From assembly GCF_938045205.1 (NCBI RefSeq), contig NZ_CALIMY010000159.1:1-64000 (forward strand): 64,000 bases of DNA. The letters are read 5' to 3'. The notes under the pieces were generated by a model that saw nothing but the letters and a program-made list of their open reading frames with translations, was not told the origin of the DNA and searched no databases. A program made the position numbers and the translations under genes. Numbering within the stretch: the first letter of the stretch is position 1; each line of letters begins with the position of its first letter. The DNA comes from an uncultured Campylobacter sp. GTDB taxonomy: Bacteria; Campylobacterota; Campylobacteria; Campylobacterales; Campylobacteraceae. Shown here one piece after another: positions 7,520 to 19,145 of this stretch.

Positions 7520-9556
7520 ATGGAGTTTAAAGAGAGCTATTTTATAACGAGCGACGGGGCGAGGATATTTTACAGATACCGCCTGGCTGCGGACGTAGCG
7601 TGCGAGAACCCGGGCGCAGACGAAATAAATTTGAGCGACGCCGGTAAATTTGATGGGTCAAATTTGAGCGCCGAGGCTACAAACGAAACGTCAAATTTGG
7701 CTAGCGAGCAAGCAGGCGGCGCGGATAAAAATGCGGAGCCTGATTTTGGCGGTGCGGGTAAATTTGAGGAGCAAAATTTAGCAAGCGGCGGCAAAAACGC
7801 AGACTCAAATTTAAACGAGACTAGCAAATGCGCTGCGTCAAATTTGAGCGAGACGCCTAGCGAAAACGCCGAACAAAATCTCAAATTTAAAGCCGCGCCA
7901 AACGCCAAAGCCGTAGCGATATTTCACCGCGGGCACGAGCACTCGGGCAGGACGACGCACGTAGCGGAGGGGCTAGCGGACGAGAGTTTGAGCTATTTTG
8001 CGTGGGATCAGCGCGGACACGGCAGGAGCGAGGGCGAGCGGGGCGACGCGCCGAGTATCGGCCGCCTCATCGCCGACGTGGACGAGTTTGTAGCGCATAT
8101 CGAGCAGAGATTTGGCTTTGAGACGCAAAATCTAGCCGTGATAGCCCAGAGCGTGGGCGCGGTGCTGGTCTCGGCGTGGCTGCACGACTACGCTCCGCGC
8201 GTTCGCTGCGCGGTGCTGGCTAGTCCCGCGTTTAGCGTGAAGCTTTACGTACCGTTTGCTAGAGCGGGGCTAAAGGCGATCTACCGCGCCCGCGGAAATT
8301 TTTTCGTAAACAGCTACGTCAAGGCGCACTATCTCACGCACGACAAGGAGCGCCAGGCAAGCTACGACGCCGATGCGCTCATCACTCGCGCGATCTCGGT
8401 GCGCATACTGCTGGGGCTTTACGAAGCGGCGCAGCGTGTGGTTTCGGACGCCGCCGCGATCACGACGCCTACGCTACTGCTGGTCTCGGGCGATGATTGG
8501 GTCGTGGAGCACGCCCCGCAGCACGAGTTTTACAACGCTCTTGGCGCGCGCGTAAAAAGGCGCGAGGTTTTAGAGGGATTTTACCACGATACGCTGGGCG
8601 AGAGCGAGCGGGAGAGGGCGTTTGAGATAGTGCGAGAGTTTGTCGGCGAGAGGTTTAGAGCGCCTTTTAGCGAGGTGGACTGCACGCATGCGGACGAATA
8701 CGGCTTTAGCCGCGAGGAGGCCGATAGGCTGGCTACGCCGCTACCGAGATTTAGCCTGAAAAATTTGCGATTTAAATTCCAGCGGGTATTTATGCAAGCC
8801 GTTTCGCCGTGGGTCGGCGGGCTAAAGATCGGCGAAAATACGGGCTACGATAGCGGCAGTACGCTTGACTACGTCTACCGAAACGAGCCGCAAGGGGCGA
8901 ATAAATTTTTCAAATTTATCGATAAATTTTACCTAAACGCCATCGGCTGGCGCGGCATCAGAGAGCGCAAGCGAAATATCAAGCTAGCTATAGATCAAGC
9001 CGTAGCAAAGCTGCAGGAGCGAGGCGAGCCGCTACGACTGCTAGACATCGCCTCGGGACACGGCAGATACATACTAGACGCCGCGCAGGGGCATAAATTT
9101 GAGCGCATAACGCTGCGCGACTACAGCGACATAAACGTAAAAGCCGGCAGCGAAATGATAAAAGAGCGCGGGCTGCAGGACGTCGCGAGCTTTACGCAGG
9201 CAAATGCATTCGAAGCCGCTAGCTACGAGGGTCTGCAGGACGCATATACGCTAGGCGTCGTGTCGGGGCTGTTTGAACTTTTCCCAGATAACTCGGTCGT
9301 GCGCACCGCGCTACAAGGCTTTGCAAGCAGCGTAAAAAGCGGCGGCTACCTCATCTACACCAACCAGCCGTGGCACCCGCAGCTCGAGATGATCGCGCGC
9401 GCTCTATCTAGCCACAGGCAGGGCGCTGCGTGGATCATGCGCCGCCGTAGCCAAGCCGAGATGGATCAGCTCGTGGAAAAGGCGGGGTTTAAAAAGGTGC
9501 GTGAATGGATAGATGGGGATGGGATATTTAGCGTGAGTTTGGCCGTTAAAATTTAG
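7520..9556 (+). CDS. Alpha/beta hydrolase-SAM methyltransferase fusion (YnbC-like)
   Basis: A two-domain protein of 678 residues. Residues 1-25 and about 130-385 form an alpha/beta hydrolase of the monoacylglycerol-lipase/S33 type: HRGHEHSGR at 136-144, nucleophile Ser211 in A-Q-S-V-G (Ala replaces the usual first Gly), Asp near 325, His356 in GFYHDTLGE. Residues ~470-678 form a class I methyltransferase with motif I LLDIASGHGRY at 507-517. Residues about 27-130 are a low-complexity insert (NLSETPSENAEQNL and similar) placed after the first strands of the hydrolase fold. The same fusion is known as YnbC in the ynbABCD operon, which supports a shared lipid-modifying pathway. The start has GAAAGGCG upstream. 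Confidence 0.9.
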   Translation: MEFKESYFITSDGARIFYRYRLAADVACENPGADEINLSDAGKFDGSNLSAEATNETSNLASEQAGGADKNAEPDFGGAGKFEEQNLASGGKNADSNLNETSKCAASNLSETPSENAEQNLKFKAAPNAKAVAIFHRGHEHSGRTTHVAEGLADESLSYFAWDQRGHGRSEGERGDAPSIGRLIADVDEFVAHIEQRFGFETQNLAVIAQSVGAVLVSAWLHDYAPRVRCAVLASPAFSVKLYVPFARAGLKAIYRARGNFFVNSYVKAHYLTHDKERQASYDADALITRAISVRILLGLYEAAQRVVSDAAAITTPTLLLVSGDDWVVEHAPQHEFYNALGARVKRREVLEGFYHDTLGESERERAFEIVREFVGERFRAPFSEVDCTHADEYGFSREEADRLATPLPRFSLKNLRFKFQRVFMQAVSPWVGGLKIGENTGYDSGSTLDYVYRNEPQGANKFFKFIDKFYLNAIGWRGIRERKRNIKLAIDQAVAKLQERGEPLRLLDIASGHGRYILDAAQGHKFERITLRDYSDINVKAGSEMIKERGLQDVASFTQANAFEAASYEGLQDAYTLGVVSGLFELFPDNSVVRTALQGFASSVKSGGYLIYTNQPWHPQLEMIARALSSHRQGAAWIMRRRSQAEMDQLVEKAGFKKVREWIDGDGIFSVSLAVKI

Positions 9557-9702
9557 CCTTTAGCGGCTTGTCTTTTGAGCGCTTTTAAATTTGACGATTT
9601 CGTCGGTATTTTAAAATTTCAAAGCATAAAAAAATCCAGTGCAAAAAGACGGAATGGACGACCGAGTAAGTTTAGTCGGGGGCAAAATATATGAATTTTC
9701 TT

Positions 9703-10494
9703 TTATAGCACCACGACCTCGGTTTCCAGTTCGATACCGAATTCCTCAAAAACGCGGCTTTGCGCTAAATTTATGAGCGCAATCACATCCTCAAAGCTCG
9801 CGCCGCCGAAATTTATGATGAAATTGGCGTGCTGCTCGCTAAATTTCGCGCCGCCGATCGCGTGGCCTTTTAATCCCGCCGCTTCGATCAGCCTGCCCGC
9901 GGCGTCATTCGGCGGGTTTTTAAAGCAGCTTCCAAAGCTTGCTCCCTTTGGCTGGTTGGCGCGTTTGGCGGAGAAATCCGCGGCGAGTTCGGCATCAAAG
10001 CCGCGTGAAATTTTAAACTCGGCGCCCAAAATCGGCTCCTCGATCCCGCTTCTTCGGTAGCCGAAGCTTATTCGCTCGCGCTCTACCCAGCAGCGAGTCA
10101 GGCGCACGGCAAGCAGGCTATCGCTAATGCTCGCGCCGGCGAGCCCCGCGTTCATTTTGATTAGCCCGCCGAGCGTGCCCGGGATGTTGCGCAAAAACTC
10201 AAAGCCGCCGAGACCCTGCTTTTTGGCGAAGTTATAAATTTTGCCCGACTTCGTCGCAGCCCCGATGCTAAGGACATCGCCGCTTAAGCTTATGCGGTCG
10301 AACTCCTCGCTTAGCATCGCAAGGTGCGGCGGCGCGGGCGAGATAAGCAGATTGTTGCCGCCACCGATGATCGCGCCCCCCGATATGCTCTCAAACTCCG
10401 CAAAATCGGCCTCGTCCTTTAAAATTTGCACCGCAAAGCTCCCGCCGATGCGCACAGAGGTGTATTTGCTAAAATCTATCTGCTTTGTTTTCAA
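9703..10494 (-). CDS. murB: UDP-N-acetylenolpyruvoylglucosamine reductase
   Basis: Reduces UDP-GlcNAc-enolpyruvate to UDP-MurNAc in peptidoglycan precursor synthesis (FAD, NADPH). The 263 residues match the short epsilonproteobacterial MurB. Visible motifs are TSVRIGG, the FAD-binding GGGNNLL, FLRNIPGTLGGLIKMNAG, the catalytic Ser region ASFGSCFKNP, and the end KFSEQHANFIIN. The start is a TTG at 10494 with AAAAGG nine bases upstream; no better ATG exists nearby. It is convergent with the lipid cluster. Confidence 0.96.
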   Translation of the reverse strand: MKTKQIDFSKYTSVRIGGSFAVQILKDEADFAEFESISGGAIIGGGNNLLISPAPPHLAMLSEEFDRISLSGDVLSIGAATKSGKIYNFAKKQGLGGFEFLRNIPGTLGGLIKMNAGLAGASISDSLLAVRLTRCWVERERISFGYRRSGIEEPILGAEFKISRGFDAELAADFSAKRANQPKGASFGSCFKNPPNDAAGRLIEAAGLKGHAIGGAKFSEQHANFIINFGGASFEDVIALINLAQSRVFEEFGIELETEVVVL

Positions 10495-11109
10495 AATTTT
10501 GCCTTTTAAATTTCATTTTTTAGTTTCGTAAATTTAAAATTTCATGCTCGCCGCGTATTGTTTTAAAATTTAGCGATACCGCCGCACCGCACGGTGCGAA
10601 ACGCGAACGCTATCTTAAAATTTAGTGCTGCTACGATTAAATTTAGCTCGCTTTCGATACGTTTTCAGCGGCGCGCTACGTCGCACGTACAGCTCGCACC
10701 CTGCGGCACAAAATACAGCCGCGCAATGTACCTCCGCGTACAAAGTTTCATCGCCGCGTAGCCGTAAATTTGAGGCGGAACATCGCACCGCGACAATGGC
10801 GCCACAGGACGCGGTCGATTGACGAACTTGGCGGCGATCCGCGGTAGACTCGGCGTTAAATTTGCGCGCAAATTTTAAATCCACATTGCACTCCGCGGCT
10901 AAATCCAAAAGCGGTGATACATTACCGCTACGGCAAAAGCGATATAAAATTCCACCGCGCGTCTGCTTTTACGCCGAAGTAAATTTTAGCCGAGGCGCAA
11001 ACCCCTTAACGCCTAGAAATTTAGCCGAAACGAAGGGGCAGTGTTTCGAGCAAAATTCACCCGAAACAAGAGCCAAAAATTTAATCTAAAATTTTAATCT
11101 CGCTCGACC
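10495..11109. other. 615-base spacer
   Basis: No gene or RNA is recognised. The short open frames here are Arg/Cys-rich with no ribosome-binding sites. AAATTT words recur throughout. It separates the end of mqnD from the start of murB, so the murB promoter should lie near 10495-10600, but no clear -10 is visible. Confidence 0.6.
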
Positions 11110-12006
11110 CTACATCGGATTTTGCCCGCCGCAGTCCGCAAAACGGATCTCATTATATTCGCGCGGGATAAAATTCTCCTGCGCGCTAATCGGCGCAGGG
11201 TAAAATCCGCGCTCGTAACCAAGCTCAAACAGCCTATCCACCGCTCTTATCTGTACCCCCGAGAGCTCGATCGAGGCCTCGTTGGCATAAAGACTCAGAT
11301 ATTTTTCGAGCTTTGCGTCGTCCACGCGGATGAGATTTCGCTCCATGAGCATATGCGACAAAAGGGGCTTATGCGCGGTGGCGATGCGCACGCCCTCCGT
11401 TAGCACGCGCTCGCACTCGATGGCGTCCGTTATCGGCAGGCTGCGGCGAACCGCCATACCGCCCAGCGGCAGCGGTAGATTTTCGCCCGCTAGCTCGCTC
11501 CAGATGTCCCAGATCTCGCGCTCCACACAAAGCTCGTTCGAAAAGTCCAAAATGCTCTCGTGTATCAGCACGCCTGCATCCACCTCGCCGCTTAAGACCG
11601 CGCCCTCGATGTCTAGGAAATTTTTATAGATCACGCGCGCCTGCGGGTATGCCATGCGAAAAAGCAGGGCATTGGTCGTGTGTTTGCCGCTGAGCGCGAC
11701 TTTGAAATTTCGCTTTAAAACCGCGCCTTTTTTCTTGACTAGTTTTGGGCCGTAGCCCTCGCCGAAGCTCACCGCCGTGCGCAAAAGCGCGTACTCCTCG
11801 CAGATGAGCGGATATAACGCAAAGCTAATCGCCGTGGCCTCGTAAGTGCCCTTGAGCGCCTCGTCGTTTAGGCTCTGGATATCAAGCGCCGTGGCGCTAA
11901 ATTTTAGATTTTTTGAACTAACCCAACCGAAATCAATTGCCTTATACATAAAAATATCATCCGCGTCGGGCGAGTGAGCGACGTTTATATGCTTAAAAAT
12001 CTTCAA
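11110..12006 (-). CDS. mqnD: 1,4-dihydroxy-6-naphthoate synthase (futalosine menaquinone pathway)
   Basis: Converts cyclic de-hypoxanthine futalosine to 1,4-dihydroxy-6-naphthoate in the alternative menaquinone route used by Campylobacterota. The 298 residues have the periplasmic-binding-protein-like fold of MqnA/MqnD. The N-terminal HSPDADDIFMYKAI is typical of the epsilonproteobacterial MqnD form, and LPLPLGGMAVRR is the family's central motif. The start is a TTG at 12006 with AAAAGG upstream. It is divergent from recA and appears monocistronic. Confidence 0.9.
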   Translation of the reverse strand: MKIFKHINVAHSPDADDIFMYKAIDFGWVSSKNLKFSATALDIQSLNDEALKGTYEATAISFALYPLICEEYALLRTAVSFGEGYGPKLVKKKGAVLKRNFKVALSGKHTTNALLFRMAYPQARVIYKNFLDIEGAVLSGEVDAGVLIHESILDFSNELCVEREIWDIWSELAGENLPLPLGGMAVRRSLPITDAIECERVLTEGVRIATAHKPLLSHMLMERNLIRVDDAKLEKYLSLYANEASIELSGVQIRAVDRLFELGYERGFYPAPISAQENFIPREYNEIRFADCGGQNPM

Positions 12007-12261
12007 ATTTTATCCTTTTTGCTCCGCTTTAAATTTCGCGCGCGGCGTGCAGCTTAATTCCAAAATGTTGCGAAATTATAGTGAAATTTTGCTGCAGCCC
12101 TCATAAAAATGCGGAATTTCTAAAGAAAAACGTGAAAACCGAGCGTGCTTAGAAGTGTAAATTTAATACTCTCCGCATGCCGCACAGAGCTTTTGCGCTC
12201 CTTAAAAATTTCAAATTCCAATGCTGCGCCGAATTTGAGCGAATAATCAAAAATTCATTTC

Positions 12262-12284
12262 AAATTTGGTAAAATCAAGCGAAT
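12262..12284 (+). promoter_or_regulatory. recA promoter (-10 TAAAAT at 12270-12275)
   Basis: TTTGGTAAAATC lies 27 bases before the recA start codon in AT-rich DNA, fitting a Campylobacter sigma70 -10. No LexA-type box is seen, in line with the lack of LexA in this group. Confidence 0.5.
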
Positions 12285-12302
12285 TTATTTTTAAGGAAAA
12301 AC

Positions 12303-14596
<2,294 letters not shown>

Positions 14597-14597
14597 A

Positions 14598-15425
14598 ATG
14601 TTTTTTAAAAAAAAGTCCAAGCGGGGCTTAAAAGGCGGCGCGCAGCGCACCTATGCGGACGGAGCGGATTACGCAAACACGCAAGGCAGATATTTAGACG
14701 CAGACTTTGACGAGGACGATTTTTTTGACGATGAAGAATTTTATAGCGATGAAAATTTTGGCGGAGGCTTTAGCGAGGTAGGGGCTGGCTTCCGCAAAAA
14801 TCGCAACGGAACCTCACGCGGCGTAGACGAAACAGGCTCTGCCTCTGATACCACAAGCAGCAGCTCTAATTTAAGTGGCAAAAGCTTTGCTGCAAGCGGA
14901 AACTACGAAGGCAGCGTGCAAGCAGATGCGGGCTTTTACGGCGCAGAATTTATTGGGAGTGGTAATTTAAAGAATGCAGAATTATACGCGAAAGAAAACC
15001 ACTTCCCAAACGACGCGGATTTTGTGGCTCAGAGCGTAGACTACAGCTCTCAAGGCACGGGCTTTGTGGCGCAAGACATAAATTCTGCCACGCAAGGATT
15101 TTCTTTTGCGCCGCAAAATGCAGCCCCCGCCGCTAAAAAAGCTTTAAAAAAGCGTAAAAATTTAAAAGAACGGCTGAATTTTATCAATCCGTTTTCACCG
15201 CTTAAGCAGATTTTTGCAGCTCTTGCGCTGATCGTCTGCGTTGTTTTTGCAGGCATCTTCGTGGGTGATGTGCTATTTGGCAAGCGATCGTTTGAAGTGC
15301 TGCGCCAGTTGCAAAAAGAAAAGGCGTTTTTATTCACCGACGTCGAGCGGCTAAAAGAGGAAAACGCTGAGCTTCAAAAGCTTTATTTAGAGCGTCGCTC
15401 GCTCGATCCGGACCTTAAAAAATGA
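14598..15425 (+). CDS. FtsB/DivIC-like septum formation protein with long N-terminal extension
   Basis: A 275-residue protein. The C-terminal ~70 residues have the FtsB/DivIC layout: one membrane segment (IFAALALIVCVVFAGIFVG) followed by a short coiled coil (FTDVERLKEENAELQKLYLE). The N-terminal ~190 residues are acidic then low-complexity Ser/Gly/Ala/Phe-rich and would lie in the cytoplasm. The ATG at 14598 lies just after the eno stop; a longer frame from 14550 inside eno is not credible. It occupies the position of C. jejuni Cj1671c. A role in cell division is inferred from the C-terminal topology only. Confidence 0.75.
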   Translation: MFFKKKSKRGLKGGAQRTYADGADYANTQGRYLDADFDEDDFFDDEEFYSDENFGGGFSEVGAGFRKNRNGTSRGVDETGSASDTTSSSSNLSGKSFAASGNYEGSVQADAGFYGAEFIGSGNLKNAELYAKENHFPNDADFVAQSVDYSSQGTGFVAQDINSATQGFSFAPQNAAPAAKKALKKRKNLKERLNFINPFSPLKQIFAALALIVCVVFAGIFVGDVLFGKRSFEVLRQLQKEKAFLFTDVERLKEENAELQKLYLERRSLDPDLKK

Positions 15426-16612
15426 GAAAAATTTCTTTGCTAATTTTAGGTCTTTGCACTTTTTTAAACGCAGAGAATTTAAATAGCGCAAATTCCAACG
15501 CTACGAAACCTAGCATCACCGCAGCAAAAGAACAAAATTCTACCGATTTGGCGATTAAAGAGCCAAAGACAGGTGCACAAAGCCCAAGCGCTAAAAAGCA
15601 AGCTGTAATGAAACCTGAAACATCTAAAAGCCCTACCGCAGCAATGCAAAAAAGCGCTGCAGAAGCTAATTCCAGTATTAAAGTAAGCGTCGCCAAAAAA
15701 GCCGTGAGCGCACGGCTCTCGCAGACCGAAAAAAAAGCTCCTGCGCTCAAAGCGGGCATCGGTGCTCCTTCGCAAGCCATGAAAACCGAACTGAACTCTT
15801 CTGCGCAGCCTTCAGTTGCGATGCTTCCGCCTCCTGATGAGTTACCGATCGTGCCAGAAGTAAGCGAGCCAAATTCTACGATAGCGCAAAATTTTAAGGC
15901 GGCACAGAATTCTACAGTGCAAAATTCTACGGTGCAAAACTCCACTATGCAACAAAACGCGCAATCTGCTTCGCAAAATTCCAATCCGGCGCAAAGCTCC
16001 GCCGCCGCGTCGCAAAATACGCCCGCGCCTAAAAATTTTACGCAGCAAACCTTTGCGCTTCCCTCCGACGCCCTTACGATCGAAAGCCTGATCGTGCGAT
16101 ATAGGGACGACGACGGGGCTCTGCACGAAAAGATCGTTGATATCAATCGCTCGATTGATTGGCACGATGACTTCGTGCTAAGTGCGAGCGCCAAACCCAC
16201 GCTACATAGGGCACTGGACGTCTCGGTTACTTCGACTGATCCAAATTTACAAAAGCAGGCCTCGCAAAGTGGCATCACGCCTAGCTTCGCGCCGCGTTTG
16301 GAGCTGCCGTTAGAGACGCTTAAATTTGACGATGAGTTGAGATTCGTGATCCACCAAAATAATATCCAGATCATCACTGCAGATGATTTCAAAAGCTCCG
16401 ACGCAAATGTTTCGGGCGCGCTTGAAGCGGAGTTTTGGCGCCAAGAGATCCCGCTTAGCGGCGCGAGCTTTGCTGTAAATATCGGCGGCTTTAGCGACAT
16501 CAACGTCACCAAAGAGGACGGCTACTACCGTATCGGCGTGCGCTCACATGAGGGTAACCTCAGCATCAGACGCAAAGATGGCGGGTATTTGATTTACAAA
16601 AATTCTAATTAA
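15422..16612 (+). CDS. cgpA: CgpA-like periplasmic glycoprotein (Cj1670c homologue)
   Basis: An exported protein of 396 residues with a signal peptide (MRKISLLILGLCTFLNA). Residues ~20-210 are Ala/Ser/Asn/Gln-rich low complexity. The C-terminal ~190 residues are folded and resemble an AMIN-type beta domain. There are seven D/E-x-N-x-S/T sequons with Asn at 39, 83, 125, 242, 329, 361 and 379, the target of the PglB oligosaccharyltransferase. CgpA of C. jejuni is a known N-glycoprotein encoded in the same recA-eno context. The start overlaps the previous gene by 4 bases. The function is unknown. Confidence 0.8.
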   Translation: MRKISLLILGLCTFLNAENLNSANSNATKPSITAAKEQNSTDLAIKEPKTGAQSPSAKKQAVMKPETSKSPTAAMQKSAAEANSSIKVSVAKKAVSARLSQTEKKAPALKAGIGAPSQAMKTELNSSAQPSVAMLPPPDELPIVPEVSEPNSTIAQNFKAAQNSTVQNSTVQNSTMQQNAQSASQNSNPAQSSAAASQNTPAPKNFTQQTFALPSDALTIESLIVRYRDDDGALHEKIVDINRSIDWHDDFVLSASAKPTLHRALDVSVTSTDPNLQKQASQSGITPSFAPRLELPLETLKFDDELRFVIHQNNIQIITADDFKSSDANVSGALEAEFWRQEIPLSGASFAVNIGGFSDINVTKEDGYYRIGVRSHEGNLSIRRKDGGYLIYKNSN

Positions 16613-16621
16613 GGAGAGACT

Positions 16622-17251
16622 ATGACACATTTAGAGATTATGAAATTTCGCCACGCGTGCAAAATTTTTGACGAGAACAAAAAAATCGGTAAGGTCGATT
16701 TTGACGCCATTTTGCAGGCAGGAATCTTAGCACCTAGTTCTACGGGGCTAGAGCAATGGGACTTTTTGGTTGTGCAAAACAAGGCGCTGCGCGAGCAGAT
16801 CCGCGAAAAATCGTGGAATCAGCCGCAGATCACCTCTTGCTCACATCTGGTCGTGATTTTAGCAAAGATCAAGGACATAAAGCTAGGAAGTGATTATATC
16901 GAGCGAATGATTACGCGTAAAAAAGATGAAGCGCCTAAATATATCGGCGACAGGCATAAATTTTATCAAGATTTTTTAAGCGGTTATTTTCACAACGACG
17001 ATGAGGAGCTATTTAATTGGTCGCACGCGCAGTGCATGTTCGCAGCACTTGCGATGATGAACGAGGCCGCAAGCCGCGGCATCGACAGCTGTCCGATGGA
17101 GGGCTTTGATCGCGCAGCGCTAAATAAAATTTTAGGCATTGATTGGAACGATCGCCGCGTGGCGCTACTCGTACCTTTCGGCTACCGCGTAAACCCGCAG
17201 CCGCAAAAGATCCGCCGCGGCATGGATGACGTAGTAAAGTGGATTGAATAA
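16622..17251 (+). CDS. Nitroreductase family FMN oxidoreductase
   Basis: An NAD(P)H-dependent flavoprotein of the NfsB/RdxA type, 209 residues. Family features are the N-terminal RHACKIFDENKKIG, the FMN-binding stretch LAPSSTGLEQWDFLVV, the central AALAMMNEAASRGIDSCPMEGFD, and a C-terminal VALLVPFGYR. The start has TAAGGAGAGAC, 10 bases after the cgpA stop, so it is probably co-transcribed. The physiological substrate is not readable; related enzymes reduce nitroaromatics and activate metronidazole. Confidence 0.9.
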   Translation: MTHLEIMKFRHACKIFDENKKIGKVDFDAILQAGILAPSSTGLEQWDFLVVQNKALREQIREKSWNQPQITSCSHLVVILAKIKDIKLGSDYIERMITRKKDEAPKYIGDRHKFYQDFLSGYFHNDDEELFNWSHAQCMFAALAMMNEAASRGIDSCPMEGFDRAALNKILGIDWNDRRVALLVPFGYRVNPQPQKIRRGMDDVVKWIE

Positions 17252-17577
17252 GTCAAAAGTGGCTTTAGAGTATTAAATTTACAGCGCGTAAAAGTCTAAA
17301 GCTGGTGTGTGAAGCAACACACGCATTTTTTAGAAATTTATCGCGCTTTAGCCTTTTTCTCGCCCATAAATTTTGTGCGGCGAGATTTAAAATTTTTTAG
17401 GATCTCAAAATAAAATCTATCTCAATAAACATACAGCTGCAAAACGACTTAAATTTTAAGACGGAATTTTAAAATTTCATCGCGAAATTATAAGATATGC
17501 GCAAATTCTTAGCGGGCGCAAGAAAAGTTAAAATTTTTTGCTAAAATTTTGCGAAATTTACATAAGCAGGATCAAAA
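17252..17577. other. 326-base spacer with a terminator
   Basis: Contains the hairpin at 17305-17331 and, near the right end, AT-rich DNA with GCTAAAATT about 30 bases before the methyltransferase start that may be its -10. No gene is seen. Confidence 0.6.
17305..17331 (+). terminator. Rho-independent terminator
   Basis: GTGTGT and ACACAC pair around a six-base loop (GAAGCA), followed by GCATTTTTT. It sits 54 bases after the nitroreductase stop and probably ends the recA-cgpA-nitroreductase transcript. Confidence 0.6.
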
Positions 17578-18666
17578 ATGAAACTTCCCAAACAGCTTTT
17601 AGACCGCTACGGCGCCGAGCGTCAAAGCGCGGGCGAGGCGCAGCGGACGGCGAATGAGATCGCCTTTGCGCCTGTAGTTTTTCAGGTAAGCAGGCTGATG
17701 AAAAAATTTGGAATTTTAAGCGCGCTTAATGAGGCGCGGGACGGGCTAAGCATAAGTGAGATCGCGCAGAAACTCTCGCTTAGCGAATACGCCGTAAAGC
17801 TGCTTTTGGAAAGTTCACTTAGCATCGGCACGGTGCTGCTGTGCGGCGAGAAATTTAGGCTCAGCAAGGCGGGGTATTTTCTACTCACCGACGAGCTCGT
17901 CGGTGTGGATATGGACTTTATCCACGACGTGTGCTACGAGGGGCTCTTTAGGCTCGAAGAGACGCTAAAATCGGGCAAACCAGAGGGGCTAAAGGTTTTT
18001 GGGCAGTGGGCTACGATCTACGAGGCACTTTCGCATCTACCGCCGCATGTGCGCAAAAGCTGGCTCGCGTTTGATCATTTTTATTCGGATTTGGCGTTTG
18101 AGCCCGCGTTAAAGATCATTTTCTCGCGCAAGACGGATAAAATTTTAGACGTGGGCGGCAACACGGGGCGCTTTGCTAAGCGGTGCGTAGGCTACGACGA
18201 AAATGTGCGCGTCACGATAATGGATCTTGCGGGGCAAATTTCGATGATGAAAGACGCCGTCGCAGGCGCGAAGGATGCAGAGCGCATAGACGGGCTTGCG
18301 GCCGATCTGTTAGATCCCGCTACGCGCTTTCCGCGCGGCTTTGACGCGATCTGGCTTAGTCAGTTTTTGGACTGCTTTGCAGAGGAGCAGATCGTAAGCA
18401 TCCTCGCGCGCGCGGCGGAGTCGATGAGCGAGCAGGCGCGGCTTTATATTTTGGAGCCGTTTTGGGACAGACAGCGCTACGAAACAGCCGCGTATAGCAT
18501 GACGCAGATCAGCGTGTATTTCGCCGCGATGGCAAACGGCAATAGCAAAATTTATCACTCGGACGATATGATTAAATTTGCTCAGCGTGCCGGGCTTAAA
18601 ATTTCGCAAATTCACGACGGGCTCGGCGTCGGACACACGCTGCTGTGTTGCGAAAGGGCGCGATGA
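17578..18666 (+). CDS. SAM-dependent methyltransferase with N-terminal winged helix
   Basis: A 362-residue class I methyltransferase with the layout of the plant/bacterial O-methyltransferase family: an N-terminal dimerisation winged helix (SISEIAQKLSLSEYAVKLLL at about 58-77) and a C-terminal Rossmann domain with motif I ILDVGGNTGRF, followed by VTIMDL and the acidic/aromatic DAIWLSQFLDCF. The substrate is unknown. The start has GCAGGATC upstream. The stop overlaps the next gene's ATG (ATGA), so the two are coupled. Confidence 0.85.
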   Translation: MKLPKQLLDRYGAERQSAGEAQRTANEIAFAPVVFQVSRLMKKFGILSALNEARDGLSISEIAQKLSLSEYAVKLLLESSLSIGTVLLCGEKFRLSKAGYFLLTDELVGVDMDFIHDVCYEGLFRLEETLKSGKPEGLKVFGQWATIYEALSHLPPHVRKSWLAFDHFYSDLAFEPALKIIFSRKTDKILDVGGNTGRFAKRCVGYDENVRVTIMDLAGQISMMKDAVAGAKDAERIDGLAADLLDPATRFPRGFDAIWLSQFLDCFAEEQIVSILARAAESMSEQARLYILEPFWDRQRYETAAYSMTQISVYFAAMANGNSKIYHSDDMIKFAQRAGLKISQIHDGLGVGHTLLCCERAR

Positions 18667-19145
18667 TGGACGCGCGAAGCTTAAGCGCGCGGCTAAATAA
18701 GCCGATTAAAATTTTACTAGTGCTTTTTGGAATCGGAATTTTGGCAAATGTGGCGATGGAATTTTATGCGGAGAAAAAACGTGGCGAACTGGAGCGAAAC
18801 TTCTGCGAAAGCAAGCAGGTGCGAGATGCGCTAGCGCGGATAAACGAGGGCGCACCGCGTAGGATCGACGATGCTACGATTTTAAAAGGCGCCGCATGCG
18901 AAGAGGGTAGCTTCATATACGATTACGCGCTAAATAGCTCGCCAAATTTAGACCTCAGCGCGCTGGATGCGGGCGATGCGGAAATTTTAAAAGAGATGCT
19001 GTTTGCCAAGGCGAAGGTCAGCTTTTGTAGCACGGAATTTTCGCAGCGCCTGCGGGAGCTCGGCAAAACGATGGTGTTAAATTACGAAATAGAGGGCTTG
19101 CCGCCGATAAAAATCGCGCTGGATAAAAGCAGTTGTGCGCGGTGA
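18663..19145 (+). CDS. Small membrane-anchored protein, paralogue of the protein at 19725
   Basis: About 160 residues: an N-terminal membrane anchor (IKILLVLFGIGILANVAMEF) and an extracytoplasmic domain with four cysteines. Its core aligns with the protein encoded at 19725-20117 on the other strand: both have an A-x2-x-IN-x-(G/S)AP-R-(I/V)D pattern, then GAxC-(E/K)(E/D)GSFIY(D/N)Y-x-LN, a late Cys, and end in SxC. The start is ATG at 18663 or 18666, overlapping the methyltransferase stop. The function is unknown. Confidence 0.75.
   Translation: MMDARSLSARLNKPIKILLVLFGIGILANVAMEFYAEKKRGELERNFCESKQVRDALARINEGAPRRIDDATILKGAACEEGSFIYDYALNSSPNLDLSALDAGDAEILKEMLFAKAKVSFCSTEFSQRLRELGKTMVLNYEIEGLPPIKIALDKSSCAR

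Noticed and set aside
10615..11089. Several short frames in the murB-mqnD spacer
   Set aside because: Arg/Cys-rich products on both strands overlapping each other, no ribosome-binding sites, no recognisable domain.
15415..16512. 365-codon minus-strand frame opposite cgpA
   Set aside because: Exact antisense of a gene with signal peptide, sequons and operon context; the product is Cys/Ser-rich with no ribosome-binding site.
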